A DNA stretch of 64,000 nt from Candidatus Eiseniibacteriota bacterium (GTDB lineage Bacteria; Joyebacterota; Joyebacteria; Joyebacterales; Joyebacteraceae). Both the position numbers and the translations under genes were made by a program. The stretch is from positions 25,911-89,910 of the forward strand of contig JAUXGN010000005.1 of NCBI GenBank assembly GCA_030622115.1, read 5' to 3'. Below are positions 7,722 to 17,425 of the stretch, one piece after another. Numbering within the stretch: the first letter of the stretch is position 1; each line of letters opens with the position of its first letter. Below the pieces are notes generated by a model. That model was not told where the DNA came from and made no database searches. It was given only the letters and a program-made list of their open reading frames with translations.

Positions 7722-10418
7722 TTACGCCTGCTCGAGAAGGGCCCCTACAATACCGGGCACTTCCTTGAGGGCCGCATCGAGCTTGCCGGCATCGCCGCCA
7801 CCTTGGGCCATCCGCGGTTTGCCCCCGCCACGGCCACCCATCACTGCTGCCACGCGTCCGACAAGATCGCCCGCCCTAAGGCGTCCGCTTTTTGACAGAT
7901 CGTCCGTCACGACGGCGATCAGGACTGCTTTCTCGTCGATCACAGTCGCAAGCACTCCGGCTCCCCCCACCTCCAGACGCTCGCGAAGGCTGTCGGCCAA
8001 TGATCTGAGCGACGAGATATCGCGGGCCTCGACATGGCCAGTGACCGCGCGAACGCGGTCTTCTCCGACAAGAACCGCTCCATCGATCAGCGAGCCGATC
8101 GATTCGCCGGCTGCCTCCTGGCGCGTGTGGGCCGCCTCTTTCCTGAGACGAGCGTTCTCACTCAAGAGGCCATGCGTGCGATCGAGAAGCTCGTCCGGTT
8201 CTGTCTTCATTGCCTCGGCCAGAGTTCGCACGAGACAGGCGTCGTTCCTGCTTCTCTGTTCCGCAGCTGCGCCTGTCACCGCCTCTATTCTCCGAACGCC
8301 GGCCGCGACACTCGAGTCGGAGATGATTGTGAATGCTCCTATCTCTCCAGCTCGCCGCACATGTGTGCCGCCGCAGAGCTCCAAGCTGACGTCGCTAATG
8401 GCAACAGTTCGGACCTGCTCTCCATACTTCTCGCCGAACAGAGCCATCGCGCCTTCCGAGATCGCGTGGTCCAGACTCACGAGGGCATCGCGAACCGGAG
8501 GATCCAGCCGGATCCAGGCGTTGACGGTTTCCTCTATCGTTGCCACCTCGGCGTCCGAAAGCGCCGAGAAATGTGTGAAATCGAAACGCAGGCGATCGGG
8601 TCCCACCCAGGATCCGGACTGGTGAACATGATCACCGAGGGTCCTTCGAAGCGCCGCCTGAAGCAGATGAGTGGCGGTGTGATTCTTCTCTATCCTCCAC
8701 CGCCGGGCAAGATCGACCGTCGCGTCAAGATGGCTGCCGGCCGTGACGGGCCGGGCTGTGGATCTTGCCACGTGCACGGTCCGGACCCCCTCGACATACG
8801 TGTTCAGGACATCGAGTTCGACGCCGTCTCCCGTCACACGGCCGGTATCGGCTACCTGTCCTCCGGACTCGGCGTAGAACGGGGTCCCATCCAGTACGAA
8901 CTCGACGAGCGATTCGTCTGCGCTTGCCCTGACTCGAGTTACGACAACACCCAGGGGATCAGAGAAGACACCTGTCGCCTCTCGTTCCACCCGCTCCGGG
9001 TCCCGGAGTTTGAGCCCACGTCCCACAAACTGAGATTCCTCTGCAGCATCCTTCAGCTCATCGGTCCAGTGACGGTGTCCTTCGACCGCGTTTGCGAAGG
9101 CCGAGGTCCTCCGACCGCGTTCTCTCTGCTCCTTCATGGCAGCTTCAAAGGCGGGTAAGTCGACGTTGAGTTCGCGCTCGCTTGCCATCTCTTGAGTCAG
9201 ATCGAGGGGAAATCCATAGGTGTCATACAGTCTGAAGGCGTCATGACCGTCGACAGTCCGGCCCCCGCCGGCCAATGTCCGCTCGATGATCTCCTCGAAG
9301 AGCGCAGTCCCCTGAGCCAGAGTCGATTGAAAGCGCTCCTCCTCAGACTTGATGGCCAAGGCTATCTGCTCACGCCTGGACACGAGATGGGGATGTGCCT
9401 CACCCATCAAATCGATGACCACTCCCGCGATTCCGTAGAAAAAGGGTTTCTCAATGCCGAGCGATAGCCCTCTTCTGACGGCGCGTCGTATGAGCCGTCT
9501 GATGACGTACCCCTGACCTTCATTGGAAGGCAGAATGTTCTCGGCAAGTGAGAAGGTGACGGCTCTGGCGTGGTCCGCGACAATGCACACATCTATCCCT
9601 ATCTCGTCCTTCGGCGCACCACCCCCGGAATCTCCAGCAGCGCGAAGCGTGGCCTCAACGATAGGCATGAAGAGATCCGTCGCGAATATCGTGCTCTTCC
9701 CCTGAACAACTGTTGTCAGGCGCTCGAGTCCCATTCCGACATCAATGCCGGGACGCTTCAGGAGTTCCCGCGTACCGTCGCGAGCCTGAAGGAACTGCGG
9801 GAACACGAGGTTCCCGAGTTCGAAGAATCGTCGGCAGTCACACCCCGGTCTGCAATCGGGGCGTCCACAACCCACATCTTCCCCCATGTCGTAGTGAACC
9901 TCCGAGTCAGGACCGCACGGTCCCGAGTCACCCGCGGGTCCCCAGAAGTTGTCTTCGTCTCCCAGCGGAACGATCCTGTGCTCAGGAATGCCGATTCGCG
10001 TCCGCCAGATGTCGGCAGATTCCTCATCCGTCTCGTGCACTGTGATCCAGAGACGCTCCTTGGGGATAGACAGGACATCTGTGAGAAGGTCCCAGCCCCA
10101 CTCAATGGCTTTCCTCTTGAAGTAGTCACCGAACGAGAAGTTCCCGAGCATCTCGAAGAATGTATCGTGATAAGGACTGTGACCGACCTCCTCGAGATCG
10201 GAGAGTCTCAGACACCGCTGGCTTGAGACGGCTCTCCTCATCGGCGGGTCGTCCATGGTGTAGTACCGCTTGAACGGCACCATCCCCGCCGAGTTGAACA
10301 GGAGGGTTGGATCGTCCTTCGGGATCAGAGGCGCGCTGGGAACCACTTCGTGTCCCCGCTCAGAGAAATAGTCTATGAACGCGCTTCTTATCTCCGACGA
10401 AGTGCTGATCTTACTCAT
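7722..10418 (-). CDS. alaS: Alanyl-tRNA synthetase
   Basis: AlaRS charges tRNA-Ala and edits mischarged Ser/Gly. The order is class II catalytic core (1-230; RGHEVVPSAPLIPKDDPTLL, NFWGPAGDSGPCGP), tRNA-recognition region, editing domain with HTATHLLQAALRR and the Cys-containing LCGGTHVRRAGE, coiled coil, and a C-terminal DHHA1 domain ending in GGRGGGKPRMAQGGG. The 898-residue length is normal. The ATG at 10418 overlaps the recX stop by 8 bases; the preceding GTG at 10427 is less likely. A Cys-rich insertion (CGRPDCRPGCDCRR, about 195-210) lies in the catalytic half and might bind zinc. Confidence 0.97.
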   Translation of the reverse strand: MSKISTSSEIRSAFIDYFSERGHEVVPSAPLIPKDDPTLLFNSAGMVPFKRYYTMDDPPMRRAVSSQRCLRLSDLEEVGHSPYHDTFFEMLGNFSFGDYFKRKAIEWGWDLLTDVLSIPKERLWITVHETDEESADIWRTRIGIPEHRIVPLGDEDNFWGPAGDSGPCGPDSEVHYDMGEDVGCGRPDCRPGCDCRRFFELGNLVFPQFLQARDGTRELLKRPGIDVGMGLERLTTVVQGKSTIFATDLFMPIVEATLRAAGDSGGGAPKDEIGIDVCIVADHARAVTFSLAENILPSNEGQGYVIRRLIRRAVRRGLSLGIEKPFFYGIAGVVIDLMGEAHPHLVSRREQIALAIKSEEERFQSTLAQGTALFEEIIERTLAGGGRTVDGHDAFRLYDTYGFPLDLTQEMASERELNVDLPAFEAAMKEQRERGRRTSAFANAVEGHRHWTDELKDAAEESQFVGRGLKLRDPERVEREATGVFSDPLGVVVTRVRASADESLVEFVLDGTPFYAESGGQVADTGRVTGDGVELDVLNTYVEGVRTVHVARSTARPVTAGSHLDATVDLARRWRIEKNHTATHLLQAALRRTLGDHVHQSGSWVGPDRLRFDFTHFSALSDAEVATIEETVNAWIRLDPPVRDALVSLDHAISEGAMALFGEKYGEQVRTVAISDVSLELCGGTHVRRAGEIGAFTIISDSSVAAGVRRIEAVTGAAAEQRSRNDACLVRTLAEAMKTEPDELLDRTHGLLSENARLRKEAAHTRQEAAGESIGSLIDGAVLVGEDRVRAVTGHVEARDISSLRSLADSLRERLEVGGAGVLATVIDEKAVLIAVVTDDLSKSGRLRAGDLVGRVAAVMGGRGGGKPRMAQGGGDAGKLDAALKEVPGIVGALLEQA

Positions 10419-11073
10419 CAACCTCACCCTCTATCTGTTTCATCGCCTCAGCCGCCGCGTCGAATGAAAACCCTCGCCGCAGAAGATGGGCTTCGAGCCG
10501 CGATCGCCGACGCCTGTCGCTTGCCATACCCGTCTTGCCGACTCGCTTCCTCAAAACAGCGAGGGCGAGATCCGCCTCCGCGTGTTCCGTGTAGACCTCA
10601 TCCACAACGGCTGCGATCGTCTTGTCTGCGATACGCTTCGCACGGAGTTCGTTTACAAGGAGCATTCTCCCAATCGGTCGCAGGCGAATGCGCTCCTCCG
10701 CCCACAACCGAGCGAATGCTGAATCATCAACCAATCCGGCGACCTCAAGAGCAGAGAGTACCCTCTCGGTCGTCGTGGTATCGAAGCCCTTTCGCTTGAG
10801 CCGGTCCAGGAGTTCCCAACGACTCCGCGCCCGCACCGCCAGAAGCCTGAGCGCCGCGTCGCGGGCCTTCGCTTCGTCCGGACATCTCTCCGACGACTCC
10901 CCGGTGTCTCTGCCCAAAAGGCGCTCCCCGGAGTCCGTCAGTGTCGCGCCGACCCTCAGATCCATTTTGCGGACGACGCCCGCAGACACTGTGAAGGCGG
11001 GCTTCCCGTCCACGTAGACCGTGAGCGCCGAGCTTCCCTCGACGCTCCGGATCTCCGTGATCCTACCGATCAA
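10411..11073 (-). CDS. recX: RecA regulator RecX
   Basis: RecX binds RecA filaments and limits their growth. The 220-residue protein has the triple three-helix repeats of the family: RLLAVRARSRWELLDRLKRK and FDTTTTERVLSALEVAGLVD in the middle, then FARLWAEERIRLRPIGRMLL and RAKRIADKTIAAVVDE. The N-terminal 50 residues hold a beta-rich extension (ITEIRSVEGSSALTVYVDGK) seen in many RecX proteins. It starts at TTG with GGGAG upstream, 52 bases after recA, and overlaps alaS, so the order recA-recX-alaS known from many bacteria is kept. Confidence 0.93.
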   Translation of the reverse strand: MIGRITEIRSVEGSSALTVYVDGKPAFTVSAGVVRKMDLRVGATLTDSGERLLGRDTGESSERCPDEAKARDAALRLLAVRARSRWELLDRLKRKGFDTTTTERVLSALEVAGLVDDSAFARLWAEERIRLRPIGRMLLVNELRAKRIADKTIAAVVDEVYTEHAEADLALAVLRKRVGKTGMASDRRRRSRLEAHLLRRGFSFDAAAEAMKQIEGEVDE

Positions 11074-11125
11074 CGTCTGCTCCCGTCAGGTTGTGACCAC
11101 CAAGGCTCAGGATTGATCCTCACAC

Positions 11126-12202
11126 CTACTTGGTCGACCCGACGGCCAGCTCCTCGACCTTCTCACCCTCGGGATCCTCAGACGAAGCTCCGTCATCATC
11201 CGGTGGTATGAGGCCAACCGCCTGGCGGATCTCACGCTCGAGCTTCCGACTCACCTCACCATTCTCCTCAAGGAAGGCCCGAGCCTTCTCTCTACCCTGG
11301 CCCAACTGAAGCTCGCCGTAGCTGATCCAGGTGCCCTTCCTCGAAAGAGTCCCCTCCTCAAGTCCGAGGTCCAGAAGGTCACCCTCAAGAGATATCCCCT
11401 TGCCGTATATGAGGTCGAACTCTGCGATTCTGAAAGGCGGCGCGACCTTGTTCTTCACCACCTTGACCTTGGTACGATTGCCGATGATGGAATCACCTGA
11501 CTTGATCGCGCCGATCCTCCGGATATCGAGCCGTACACTCGCGTAGAACTTGAGCGCCCGGCCGCCCGATGTTGTTTCCGGATTCCCGAACATCACGCCG
11601 ATCTTCATGCGTATCTGATTGATGAAGACAACGCACGTTTTCGATTTGCTGATGGCGCCCGCCAGTTTTCTCAGAGCCTGAGACATCAGACGAGCCTGCA
11701 AGCCGACATGCGAGTCTCCCATCTCGCCCTCTATCTCAGCGCGTGGGACAAGGGCGGCAACGGAGTCGATCACTATAATGTCAACTGCTTTGCTTCGAAC
11801 CAGCATCTCGGTGATCTCAAGCGCCTGTTCACCCGTATCCGGCTGCGAGATCAGGAGATCGTCCGTGTCCACGCCGAGAGCCCGCGCATACCCGGGATCC
11901 ATGGCGTGCTCCGCATCTATGAAGGCCGCGACGCCGCCGAGTGTTTGCGCATTCGCCACAATGGAAAGCGCCAGAGTGGTCTTCCCCGACGATTCGGGGC
12001 CGAAGATCTCAATGACACGTCCACGCGGAACCCCACCGATACCGAGAGCCGCGTCCAGAACCAGCGAGCCTGTGGGTATAGCCTCAATGCCCACCCCGAC
12101 CTCATCCGAACCCAGACGCATTATGGATCCCTTGCCAAACTGCTTCTCTATCTGCGACACCGCCAGTTCGAGCGCCTTGGTCTTTCCCTTCTCCTGAGAC
12201 AT
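11126..12202 (-). CDS. recA: Recombinase RecA
   Basis: RecA is the ATP-dependent strand-exchange protein of homologous recombination and the SOS co-protease. The ATG at 12202, preceded by GGAGGGAAAG, gives 358 residues. Walker [13 protein letters not shown], Walker [21 protein letters not shown], the L1/L2 loops ([20 protein letters not shown] and [19 protein letters not shown]), and the [14 protein letters not shown] strand are intact. The C-terminal tail is acidic. I searched by eye for an SOS box in front and found none. It lies downstream of thpR and upstream of recX. Confidence 0.98.
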   Translation of the reverse strand: MSQEKGKTKALELAVSQIEKQFGKGSIMRLGSDEVGVGIEAIPTGSLVLDAALGIGGVPRGRVIEIFGPESSGKTTLALSIVANAQTLGGVAAFIDAEHAMDPGYARALGVDTDDLLISQPDTGEQALEITEMLVRSKAVDIIVIDSVAALVPRAEIEGEMGDSHVGLQARLMSQALRKLAGAISKSKTCVVFINQIRMKIGVMFGNPETTSGGRALKFYASVRLDIRRIGAIKSGDSIIGNRTKVKVVKNKVAPPFRIAEFDLIYGKGISLEGDLLDLGLEEGTLSRKGTWISYGELQLGQGREKARAFLEENGEVSRKLEREIRQAVGLIPPDDDGASSEDPEGEKVEELAVGSTK

Positions 12203-12240
12203 CTTTCCCTCCGCTTCCAGAATCCGTATCCTGAGACTTC

Positions 12241-12852
12241 TCATTGACCGACTGAACCTCTGGTTCCACCGAGCGGCACAACAGCCAAGCGCTCATGCAG
12301 CGCGCCTCCCCTTGCGAGGGTGCTCTTCATCACCTCAATCTCCGTAACCCATGTCCTCTCATCAGGGGCAGCCAGACCGGCGAACACTCCTCCGCCCTCC
12401 CGGTCATCACTCGAGTTCAGTGGCTCCCGAAGTCTCGCGATCGTGATGTGGGGTTTGAAGCGGCGATGCTCCTCCGGAAACCCGAGAACGCAGAGCTCCC
12501 GCTCGATCCCTCCCTGAAGCTCGTAGAGTTCCTGAACCGGCTCCACACCAACCCACAGAATGCGCGGCTGTCTGAGCGACGGGAAGGCCCCCACCGAACG
12601 CGAATCAAACGCAAACGGAGACACGTCGGAAGCAGCGACCCCAATCGCCGCCACTACATCCGGAATCAGAGCCTCCTCGACATCTCCCAGGAACTTCAGG
12701 GTAAGGTGAAGCGTCTCGGCTTGAGGCCAGCTCGCCCGCACCCCTCGACGCTCAAGTTCCCTTGCAAGATTCAGTATGCCCCTCTTGAGTGCGCCGGACA
12801 ACTCCAAAGCGACGAACGTTCTTATCGGCCCCGCTGGCTCCTCAGGGCACAT
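12241..12852 (-). CDS. thpR: RNA 2',3'-cyclic phosphodiesterase
   Basis: ThpR belongs to the 2H phosphoesterases, which open 2',3'-cyclic phosphates on RNA (formerly called 2'-5' RNA ligase LigT). The two catalytic HxT/Sx motifs are visible as [10 protein letters not shown] near residue 50 and HITIARLRE near 137. The 203-residue length is at the usual value. It starts inside the last codons of cinA and ends 38 bases before recA; the pairing cinA-thpR-recA recurs in several phyla, but a shared function is not established. Confidence 0.9.
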   Translation of the reverse strand: MCPEEPAGPIRTFVALELSGALKRGILNLARELERRGVRASWPQAETLHLTLKFLGDVEEALIPDVVAAIGVAASDVSPFAFDSRSVGAFPSLRQPRILWVGVEPVQELYELQGGIERELCVLGFPEEHRRFKPHITIARLREPLNSSDDREGGGVFAGLAAPDERTWVTEIEVMKSTLARGGALHERLAVVPLGGTRGSVGQ

Positions 12853-14101
12853 CGGGCGCTCCAGGCAGATTCAGGAGCACTCTTCTCAGCACGTCGAGCG
12901 CAGCCTGACAGGCCTGCTCTCTCACGCTGTCCCGCCCCCCCGCGAAGCGGAACTCACGAACCTTCTCGCCCCGTATGCCGGAGACCGCGATGTAAACGAG
13001 CCCCACGGGTCTCTCATCGCTCCCACCTCCGGGTCCAGCTATGCCGGTTACGCCGATGCCGTACCCCGAACGTGTCTTGGTCTTGACGCCTAGAGCCATC
13101 GCTCGCGCCGTCTCCGCAGATACGGCTCCGTGCTCCTTCAGAATCCCGGCCTTCACGCCCAGAAGCCGTTTCTTGAGCTCATTTGAGTAGGCGATCATCC
13201 CGCCGACGAAGTAGTCCGAACTGCCTGGCGTCTTCGTGAGGGTCCAGCCGAGCCGTCCTGCCGTGCACGATTCCGCGACTGAGACCGTCTTGTCCTTCAT
13301 CACCAAGAGGTAGCCGACAACCTGCTCCAGCGACTCTTCTCCTCGAGCATAGACGCAATCACCGAGTTCGTTCGCCAGGCGCTCCTGCGCGGACTCCGCC
13401 GCTACGTTTGCCTTCTTCAGCGTGTCGCCCCGACCCGTGATGCGTATGTCGACTCCCGTCACCCTTGGAAGATACGCCAGGTCGATGCGGGCAAGTCGCT
13501 TCGCGATCCCGCCGATCCGCTGAGACAAGACAGATTCCGGAACACCGGTCGTTCTCAAGAGGCGTTCCGCGGTCAGTCTCTTGAGACCTCTCCCTTCGAG
13601 ATACGGGCCGACGTAATTCTCAAGCATTGCCTTCATCTCCACCGGCACACCGGGCAAAACGAAAACGAGCGTCTTCTCGTGCTCCAGAAGCAGCCCCGGC
13701 GCTGTCCCTGCACGATTCTCCAGGGCGCGGGCGCCCTCCGGTACCATGGCCTGCGAGAGATTCGATTCAGGCATCGGAAGCCCGCGTCTCTCGAAGTGAG
13801 CCCTGACGGTGGCCAGAACCGCTTCATCAAGCACCAGCTTTTTCCCGAGGACGCGCGCGATGGCCTGCCTCGTTCGGTCGTCCGCCGTCGGACCCAGCCC
13901 CCCCGTGACAACCACGACGTCCGCCTCCGCGATTCCGTTCTCGATTGCTTTTCTTATGAGTTCGGGGTCATCGGGCACTGTCGTTGCGCGCGTCACCGAC
14001 GCGCCGAGTAGAGTGAGGCGCTCACCGATGAAGGCCGAATTCGAATCTACGTGCCCTGTTTCGAGGAGCTCATTGCCGATGGTGATGATCTCGGCCTTCA
14101 C
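12842..14101 (-). CDS. cinA: CinA: nicotinamide-mononucleotide amidase with N-terminal molybdopterin-binding-fold domain
   Basis: The 419-residue protein has the N-terminal MoCF/COG1058 domain (1-170; AEIITIGNELLETGHVDSN, VVVTGGLGPTADDRT, VFVLPGVPVEMKAML) and the C-terminal PncC domain (about 260-415; VSVAESCTAGRLGWTLTKTP, VKTKTRSGYGIGVTGIAGPG). PncC deamidates NMN to NaMN in pyridine nucleotide recycling; the N-terminal part may hydrolyse ADP-ribose-type substrates. The start is GTG with GGAGGT upstream. The usual SCTGG is SCTAG here, a mild change. It lies between pgpA and thpR, two genes before recA, a common context in bacteria. Confidence 0.93.
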   Translation of the reverse strand: MKAEIITIGNELLETGHVDSNSAFIGERLTLLGASVTRATTVPDDPELIRKAIENGIAEADVVVVTGGLGPTADDRTRQAIARVLGKKLVLDEAVLATVRAHFERRGLPMPESNLSQAMVPEGARALENRAGTAPGLLLEHEKTLVFVLPGVPVEMKAMLENYVGPYLEGRGLKRLTAERLLRTTGVPESVLSQRIGGIAKRLARIDLAYLPRVTGVDIRITGRGDTLKKANVAAESAQERLANELGDCVYARGEESLEQVVGYLLVMKDKTVSVAESCTAGRLGWTLTKTPGSSDYFVGGMIAYSNELKKRLLGVKAGILKEHGAVSAETARAMALGVKTKTRSGYGIGVTGIAGPGGGSDERPVGLVYIAVSGIRGEKVREFRFAGGRDSVREQACQAALDVLRRVLLNLPGAPDVP

Positions 14102-14125
14102 GGAAGGACACCTCCCGACGATCTG

Positions 14126-14623
14126 CTAGAGACCGGTTGCCAGAAGCATGATCCGAATCAGTATGTTGGCGTAGAGTCCGGCCACCAAGTCGTCGAGGAC
14201 AATCCCGAAACCCCCGGGCAGCGCCTCGGCACGCGCGGCCGGGAACGGCTTCAGAACATCGAAGATCCGGAACAGGAGAAAGGCCGCGACATATACGATC
14301 AGCGTCTTTGGGAGAAAGAGTACTGCGATGACGAACCCAGCGAATTCGTCGATGACGATTTTCGATGCGTCATGGCCGAACACGGCCTCGGCTTTGGTCG
14401 ATGCCCATATGGACATGGCGATGAAGGCCAGAACTGAGATTGAGAGCAGGAGGATCGCGAGCGATCCACTCGCTGCGATATCGTTCGGCATCAGGAGCCA
14501 CAGGAGCACTCCGCAGCCCAAGGTTCCCGCTGTACCAGGAGCTAGAGGAGAGTACCCTAGCCCTCCTCCCGTGGCGATAAGCCAGACCACCGGGTGAATA
14601 TGAGTCTGCGCTCGAGGCGTCAA
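14126..14623 (-). CDS. pgpA: Phosphatidylglycerophosphatase A
   Basis: PgpA removes the phosphate from phosphatidylglycerol phosphate, the step after PgsA. The 165-residue membrane protein shows the family entry WLIATGGGLGYSPLAPGTAG and the conserved IVIDEFAGFVIAV acidic motif, followed by LKPFPAARAEALPGGFGIVL and DDLVAGLYANI. I prefer the TTG at 14623, placed 4 bases after GGAGGTGA, because the ATG at 14659 would overlap pgsA by 32 bases and lacks a binding site. pgsA and pgpA are consecutive, so the two phosphatidylglycerol steps are co-expressed. Confidence 0.9.
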   Translation of the reverse strand: MTPRAQTHIHPVVWLIATGGGLGYSPLAPGTAGTLGCGVLLWLLMPNDIAASGSLAILLLSISVLAFIAMSIWASTKAEAVFGHDASKIVIDEFAGFVIAVLFLPKTLIVYVAAFLLFRIFDVLKPFPAARAEALPGGFGIVLDDLVAGLYANILIRIMLLATGL

Positions 14624-14627
14624 GGAG

Positions 14628-15233
14628 TCACCTCCCACGATGGGTTTTTCCAGCGGCACGACCGTTCATGGCTATCGAAAGGACTCTTCCGTTTATCATG
14701 TACTCTACGCCCGAGACCAGAGTAAGAGCAACGGCAATCCCCCCAACAAACAGAAGAACGGACTCGAGCCTCCCTCCAGCCAGGCTGTGAAGGGGGGAGT
14801 CCGTTCCAGTAGTCAGCGAGAGGTAGAGCAGCACAAGTGCGACCCACCCCATCTGCGCGGCCGTCTTCCACTTGGCGGCGCGGCTGGTGACAAAGCCCTC
14901 TCCGCTTTTCAGCACACCCGTCCGGCATCCGAGAATCAGGAGCTCGCGCCCCACCACAACCGCGACCATCCAGAACGGGACGTATCTGATTCCCGAGCGC
15001 CAGAACGCGATAAGCAGCAGGGAGACGAGTACCTTGTCGGCGAGGGGATCCATGAGCTTGCCGAGTTCGGTCACGCTATTGGAGCGCCTGGCGAGGTAGC
15101 CATCGCAGAGATCGCTGATCATGGCGATGACGAAGAGCGTGAATGCAAGCCAGAGCCTGCCGCTCATGAGGACTGCAACGATCACAGGCCCCAGAATCAG
15201 CCGTCCCAGCGTCAGTCTGTTCGCCCAGTTCAA
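14628..15233 (-). CDS. pgsA: CDP-diacylglycerol-glycerol-3-phosphate 3-phosphatidyltransferase
   Basis: PgsA makes phosphatidylglycerol phosphate from CDP-diacylglycerol and glycerol 3-phosphate at the inner membrane. The CDP-alcohol phosphotransferase signature DGYLARRSNSVTELGKLMD followed by PLADK is complete (D-G-x2-A-R-x8-G-x3-D-x3-D). The 201 residues contain about five to six membrane segments. It indicates normal bacterial glycerol-3-phosphate lipids, in contrast with the archaeal-type GGGP synthase at 6949-7695. The start is 19 bases after porB ends, so it may be read from the por promoter. Confidence 0.94.
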   Translation of the reverse strand: MNWANRLTLGRLILGPVIVAVLMSGRLWLAFTLFVIAMISDLCDGYLARRSNSVTELGKLMDPLADKVLVSLLLIAFWRSGIRYVPFWMVAVVVGRELLILGCRTGVLKSGEGFVTSRAAKWKTAAQMGWVALVLLYLSLTTGTDSPLHSLAGGRLESVLLFVGGIAVALTLVSGVEYMINGRVLSIAMNGRAAGKTHRGR

Positions 15234-15252
15234 AAGCCCCCCAGAAGCTGAC

Positions 15253-16182
15253 CTACGCCTGAGTCAACTCTTCACGCTTCAGGAGCAGCTCCCACTTGCG
15301 ATCCACCTCAGCTTGTATCTCGTCGATGATTCCCTTGTTCGCTTCCTTGAACAGGTGTCTGAATCGTCCCTGTCCCTCGAACCACTTGGAGACCGGAAGC
15401 TTCTCCTTCGGCTTTCTGTTGATCTTGATGACCCCATACTCCACTTCGTACAGGGGCCAGAAGCACGTCTTTACGGCAAGTCTCGCATACTCCATAGACT
15501 GCTCCGGCGGGAAGCGCCACCCGCGCGTGCACGGAGTCAGCACGTTGATGAACGCCGGACCGTCTATCGCAAGCGCCTTTTCCACCTTGTCGCTGAAGTC
15601 CTTGGGGTATCCCGGTGTCGCCTGCGCAACGAACGGGATATCATGCGCGATCATGATCTCAGTCAGCGGCTTCGGGAACTGCGTCTTCCCGGGTATCACC
15701 TTTCCGGCCGGCGTCGTTGATGTCGCCGTGCCCTTCGGTGTCCCGCCGGACCTCTGGATCCCCGTGTTCATATACGCCTGATTGTCGTAGCAGATGTACA
15801 GCATGTTGTGACCGCGCTCCATCGCTCCGGATAGAGCCTGAAGACCGATATCGTACGTGCCTCCGTCGCCACCCATCGCAACGAAGTTGATCTTCTTGTC
15901 AATCTTGCCTTGCTTCCTGAGCGACACGTACGCCGCCTCGGCTCCGCTTATGGTGGCTGCAGAGTTCTCGAACGCGTTGTGGATGAACGGCGTTCTCCAT
16001 GCCGTGTACGGATAGATGGTCGTCACGACCTCCACACAGCCCGTTGCGCATCCAACAACCGTGTCCTTGCCCGCCGTCAAGAGCATCTGTCTCATTGCCG
16101 TCATCGGTAGACATCCCGCGCACGCGCGGTGCCCACCAGCCAAGAGTTCCTTGCGCTCTGCCAGTTGCTTTGGTGCCGGCAT
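15253..16182 (-). CDS. porB: Pyruvate (2-oxoacid):ferredoxin oxidoreductase, beta subunit
   Basis: The beta subunit carries thiamine diphosphate. The TPP site is seen as MGGDGGTYDIGLQALSGAME with the later YDNQAYMNTGIQ, and the Cys residues near the N-terminus (RACAGCLP, VVGCATGCVEV) are those expected to hold a 4Fe-4S cluster. The length of 309 residues fits PorB of the four-subunit type. The ATG follows AAGGAGG. It closes the run porG-porD-porA-porB. Pyruvate is the likely substrate, but 2-oxoisovalerate cannot be excluded from sequence alone. Confidence 0.93.
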   Translation of the reverse strand: MPAPKQLAERKELLAGGHRACAGCLPMTAMRQMLLTAGKDTVVGCATGCVEVVTTIYPYTAWRTPFIHNAFENSAATISGAEAAYVSLRKQGKIDKKINFVAMGGDGGTYDIGLQALSGAMERGHNMLYICYDNQAYMNTGIQRSGGTPKGTATSTTPAGKVIPGKTQFPKPLTEIMIAHDIPFVAQATPGYPKDFSDKVEKALAIDGPAFINVLTPCTRGWRFPPEQSMEYARLAVKTCFWPLYEVEYGVIKINRKPKEKLPVSKWFEGQGRFRHLFKEANKGIIDEIQAEVDRKWELLLKREELTQA

Positions 16183-16195
16183 CTGGTATTCCTCC

Positions 16196-17374
16196 TTAGC
16201 CCCTCAGTCCGATGAATCTGACCTCGTCTGCCGGGATCGTCTTGCCGGCCAGCGTCTCGAGCTCCTCGAAGACCGTGCGAATGTGATCCAGCGAGATGTC
16301 GCGTCCACCGAGACCGTAGAGATAGTTGACCACCGTAGCATCACCGGTTCCGCTGAGTGCCGCCAGAATCTCCTTGTGCACAGGGCCACCGGGAGCGCCG
16401 AACGACACCGATCTGTCGAGGACCCCGACCGCCTTGGCTGAGGCGAGTCCGGCGAGGATCTCGGCATGCGGGAACGGACGGAAGGAGCGTATCTTCAGAA
16501 GCCCCACCCGCTTTCCCTCAGCCCTCATCTCGTCCACAACGACCTTTGCAGTTCCACAGGTCGACCCCAGTGCGACCACGACGTAGTCGGCGTCGTCGGT
16601 CATGTAGTTCTCAGTCATCCCGTAGGCTCTGCCGGATAGCTTCCCGTAGGCCTCACCCACGCTCTTGATAACGCCTGTAGCGTTGTTCATCCCCTCGATC
16701 TGCTGCCTCTTGTGCTCGAAGTAGTAGTCCTGCAGATCAAGCGGCCCAAAGGTGGCAGGCTCATCGGTGTTGAGAAGCGAGTAGGTGCTCTTGTAGTCGC
16801 CGACCCAATCGCGCGCATCCTTGTCGTCAAGAGCATCCAGAACTTCCACCGTGTGACTGATGATGAACCCGTCGAAGGTGACCATCACCGGTAGAAGAAC
16901 CTCTGGGTTCTCAGCGATCAGGATTCCCTGAAGAACATTGTCATAGACTTCCTGGGCGTTCTCCGAGTAGAGCTGTATCCAGCCCGTGTCGCGACAGCCC
17001 ATCGTGTCACTGTGATCACAGTGGATGTTGATCGGTCCCGATAGAGCCCTGTTCACAACCGGCATCACGATCGGGAGCCGGTTCGACGCCGCAATGTAAA
17101 CGATCTCCCACATGAGCGCGAGCCCGTTAGCCGACGTCGCGGTCATCACCCTTGCGCCGGCCGAAGCTGCACCGACCGCAGCGCTCATGGCGCTGTGCTC
17201 TGACTCCACCAACACCATCTCGGCCTTCACGTCACCGTCAGCCACGAACTCGGCGAACTTATGCATCAACTCGGTCTGTGGTGTGATCGGAAAACACGTA
17301 ACCACATCGGGATCGATCTGACGCATGGCCTCTGCGGCCGCATCGTTACCCGTAAGCGTCAGTCTCCTTGCCAC
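16196..17374 (-). CDS. porA: Pyruvate (2-oxoacid):ferredoxin oxidoreductase, alpha subunit
   Basis: The 392-residue alpha subunit combines the pyrimidine-binding domain (TGNDAAAEAMRQIDPDVV, FPITPQTELMH, VESEHSAMSAAVGAASAGAR) and the C-terminal transketolase-like domain II (VVVALGSTCGTAKVVVDEMR, VGLLKIRSFRPFP). ALSGPINIHCDHSDTMGCRD is typical of pyruvate synthases. The start is GTG. With CoA and ferredoxin the complex interconverts pyruvate and acetyl-CoA, a mark of anaerobic or microaerobic metabolism. It is between porD and porB. Confidence 0.94.
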   Translation of the reverse strand: MARRLTLTGNDAAAEAMRQIDPDVVTCFPITPQTELMHKFAEFVADGDVKAEMVLVESEHSAMSAAVGAASAGARVMTATSANGLALMWEIVYIAASNRLPIVMPVVNRALSGPINIHCDHSDTMGCRDTGWIQLYSENAQEVYDNVLQGILIAENPEVLLPVMVTFDGFIISHTVEVLDALDDKDARDWVGDYKSTYSLLNTDEPATFGPLDLQDYYFEHKRQQIEGMNNATGVIKSVGEAYGKLSGRAYGMTENYMTDDADYVVVALGSTCGTAKVVVDEMRAEGKRVGLLKIRSFRPFPHAEILAGLASAKAVGVLDRSVSFGAPGGPVHKEILAALSGTGDATVVNYLYGLGGRDISLDHIRTVFEELETLAGKTIPADEVRFIGLRG

Positions 17375-17425
17375 GAATCCCTCTCCCTTCCTGAAACCTA
17401 TCTTTGTGCGCTTTCGAGCATGCGC

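Noticed and set aside
6730..8625. Long plus-strand open frame (631 codons)
   Set aside because: It is antisense to rmlA, the GGGP synthase gene and alaS, has no family similarity or ribosome binding site, and arises from the GC-rich codon bias of the true genes.
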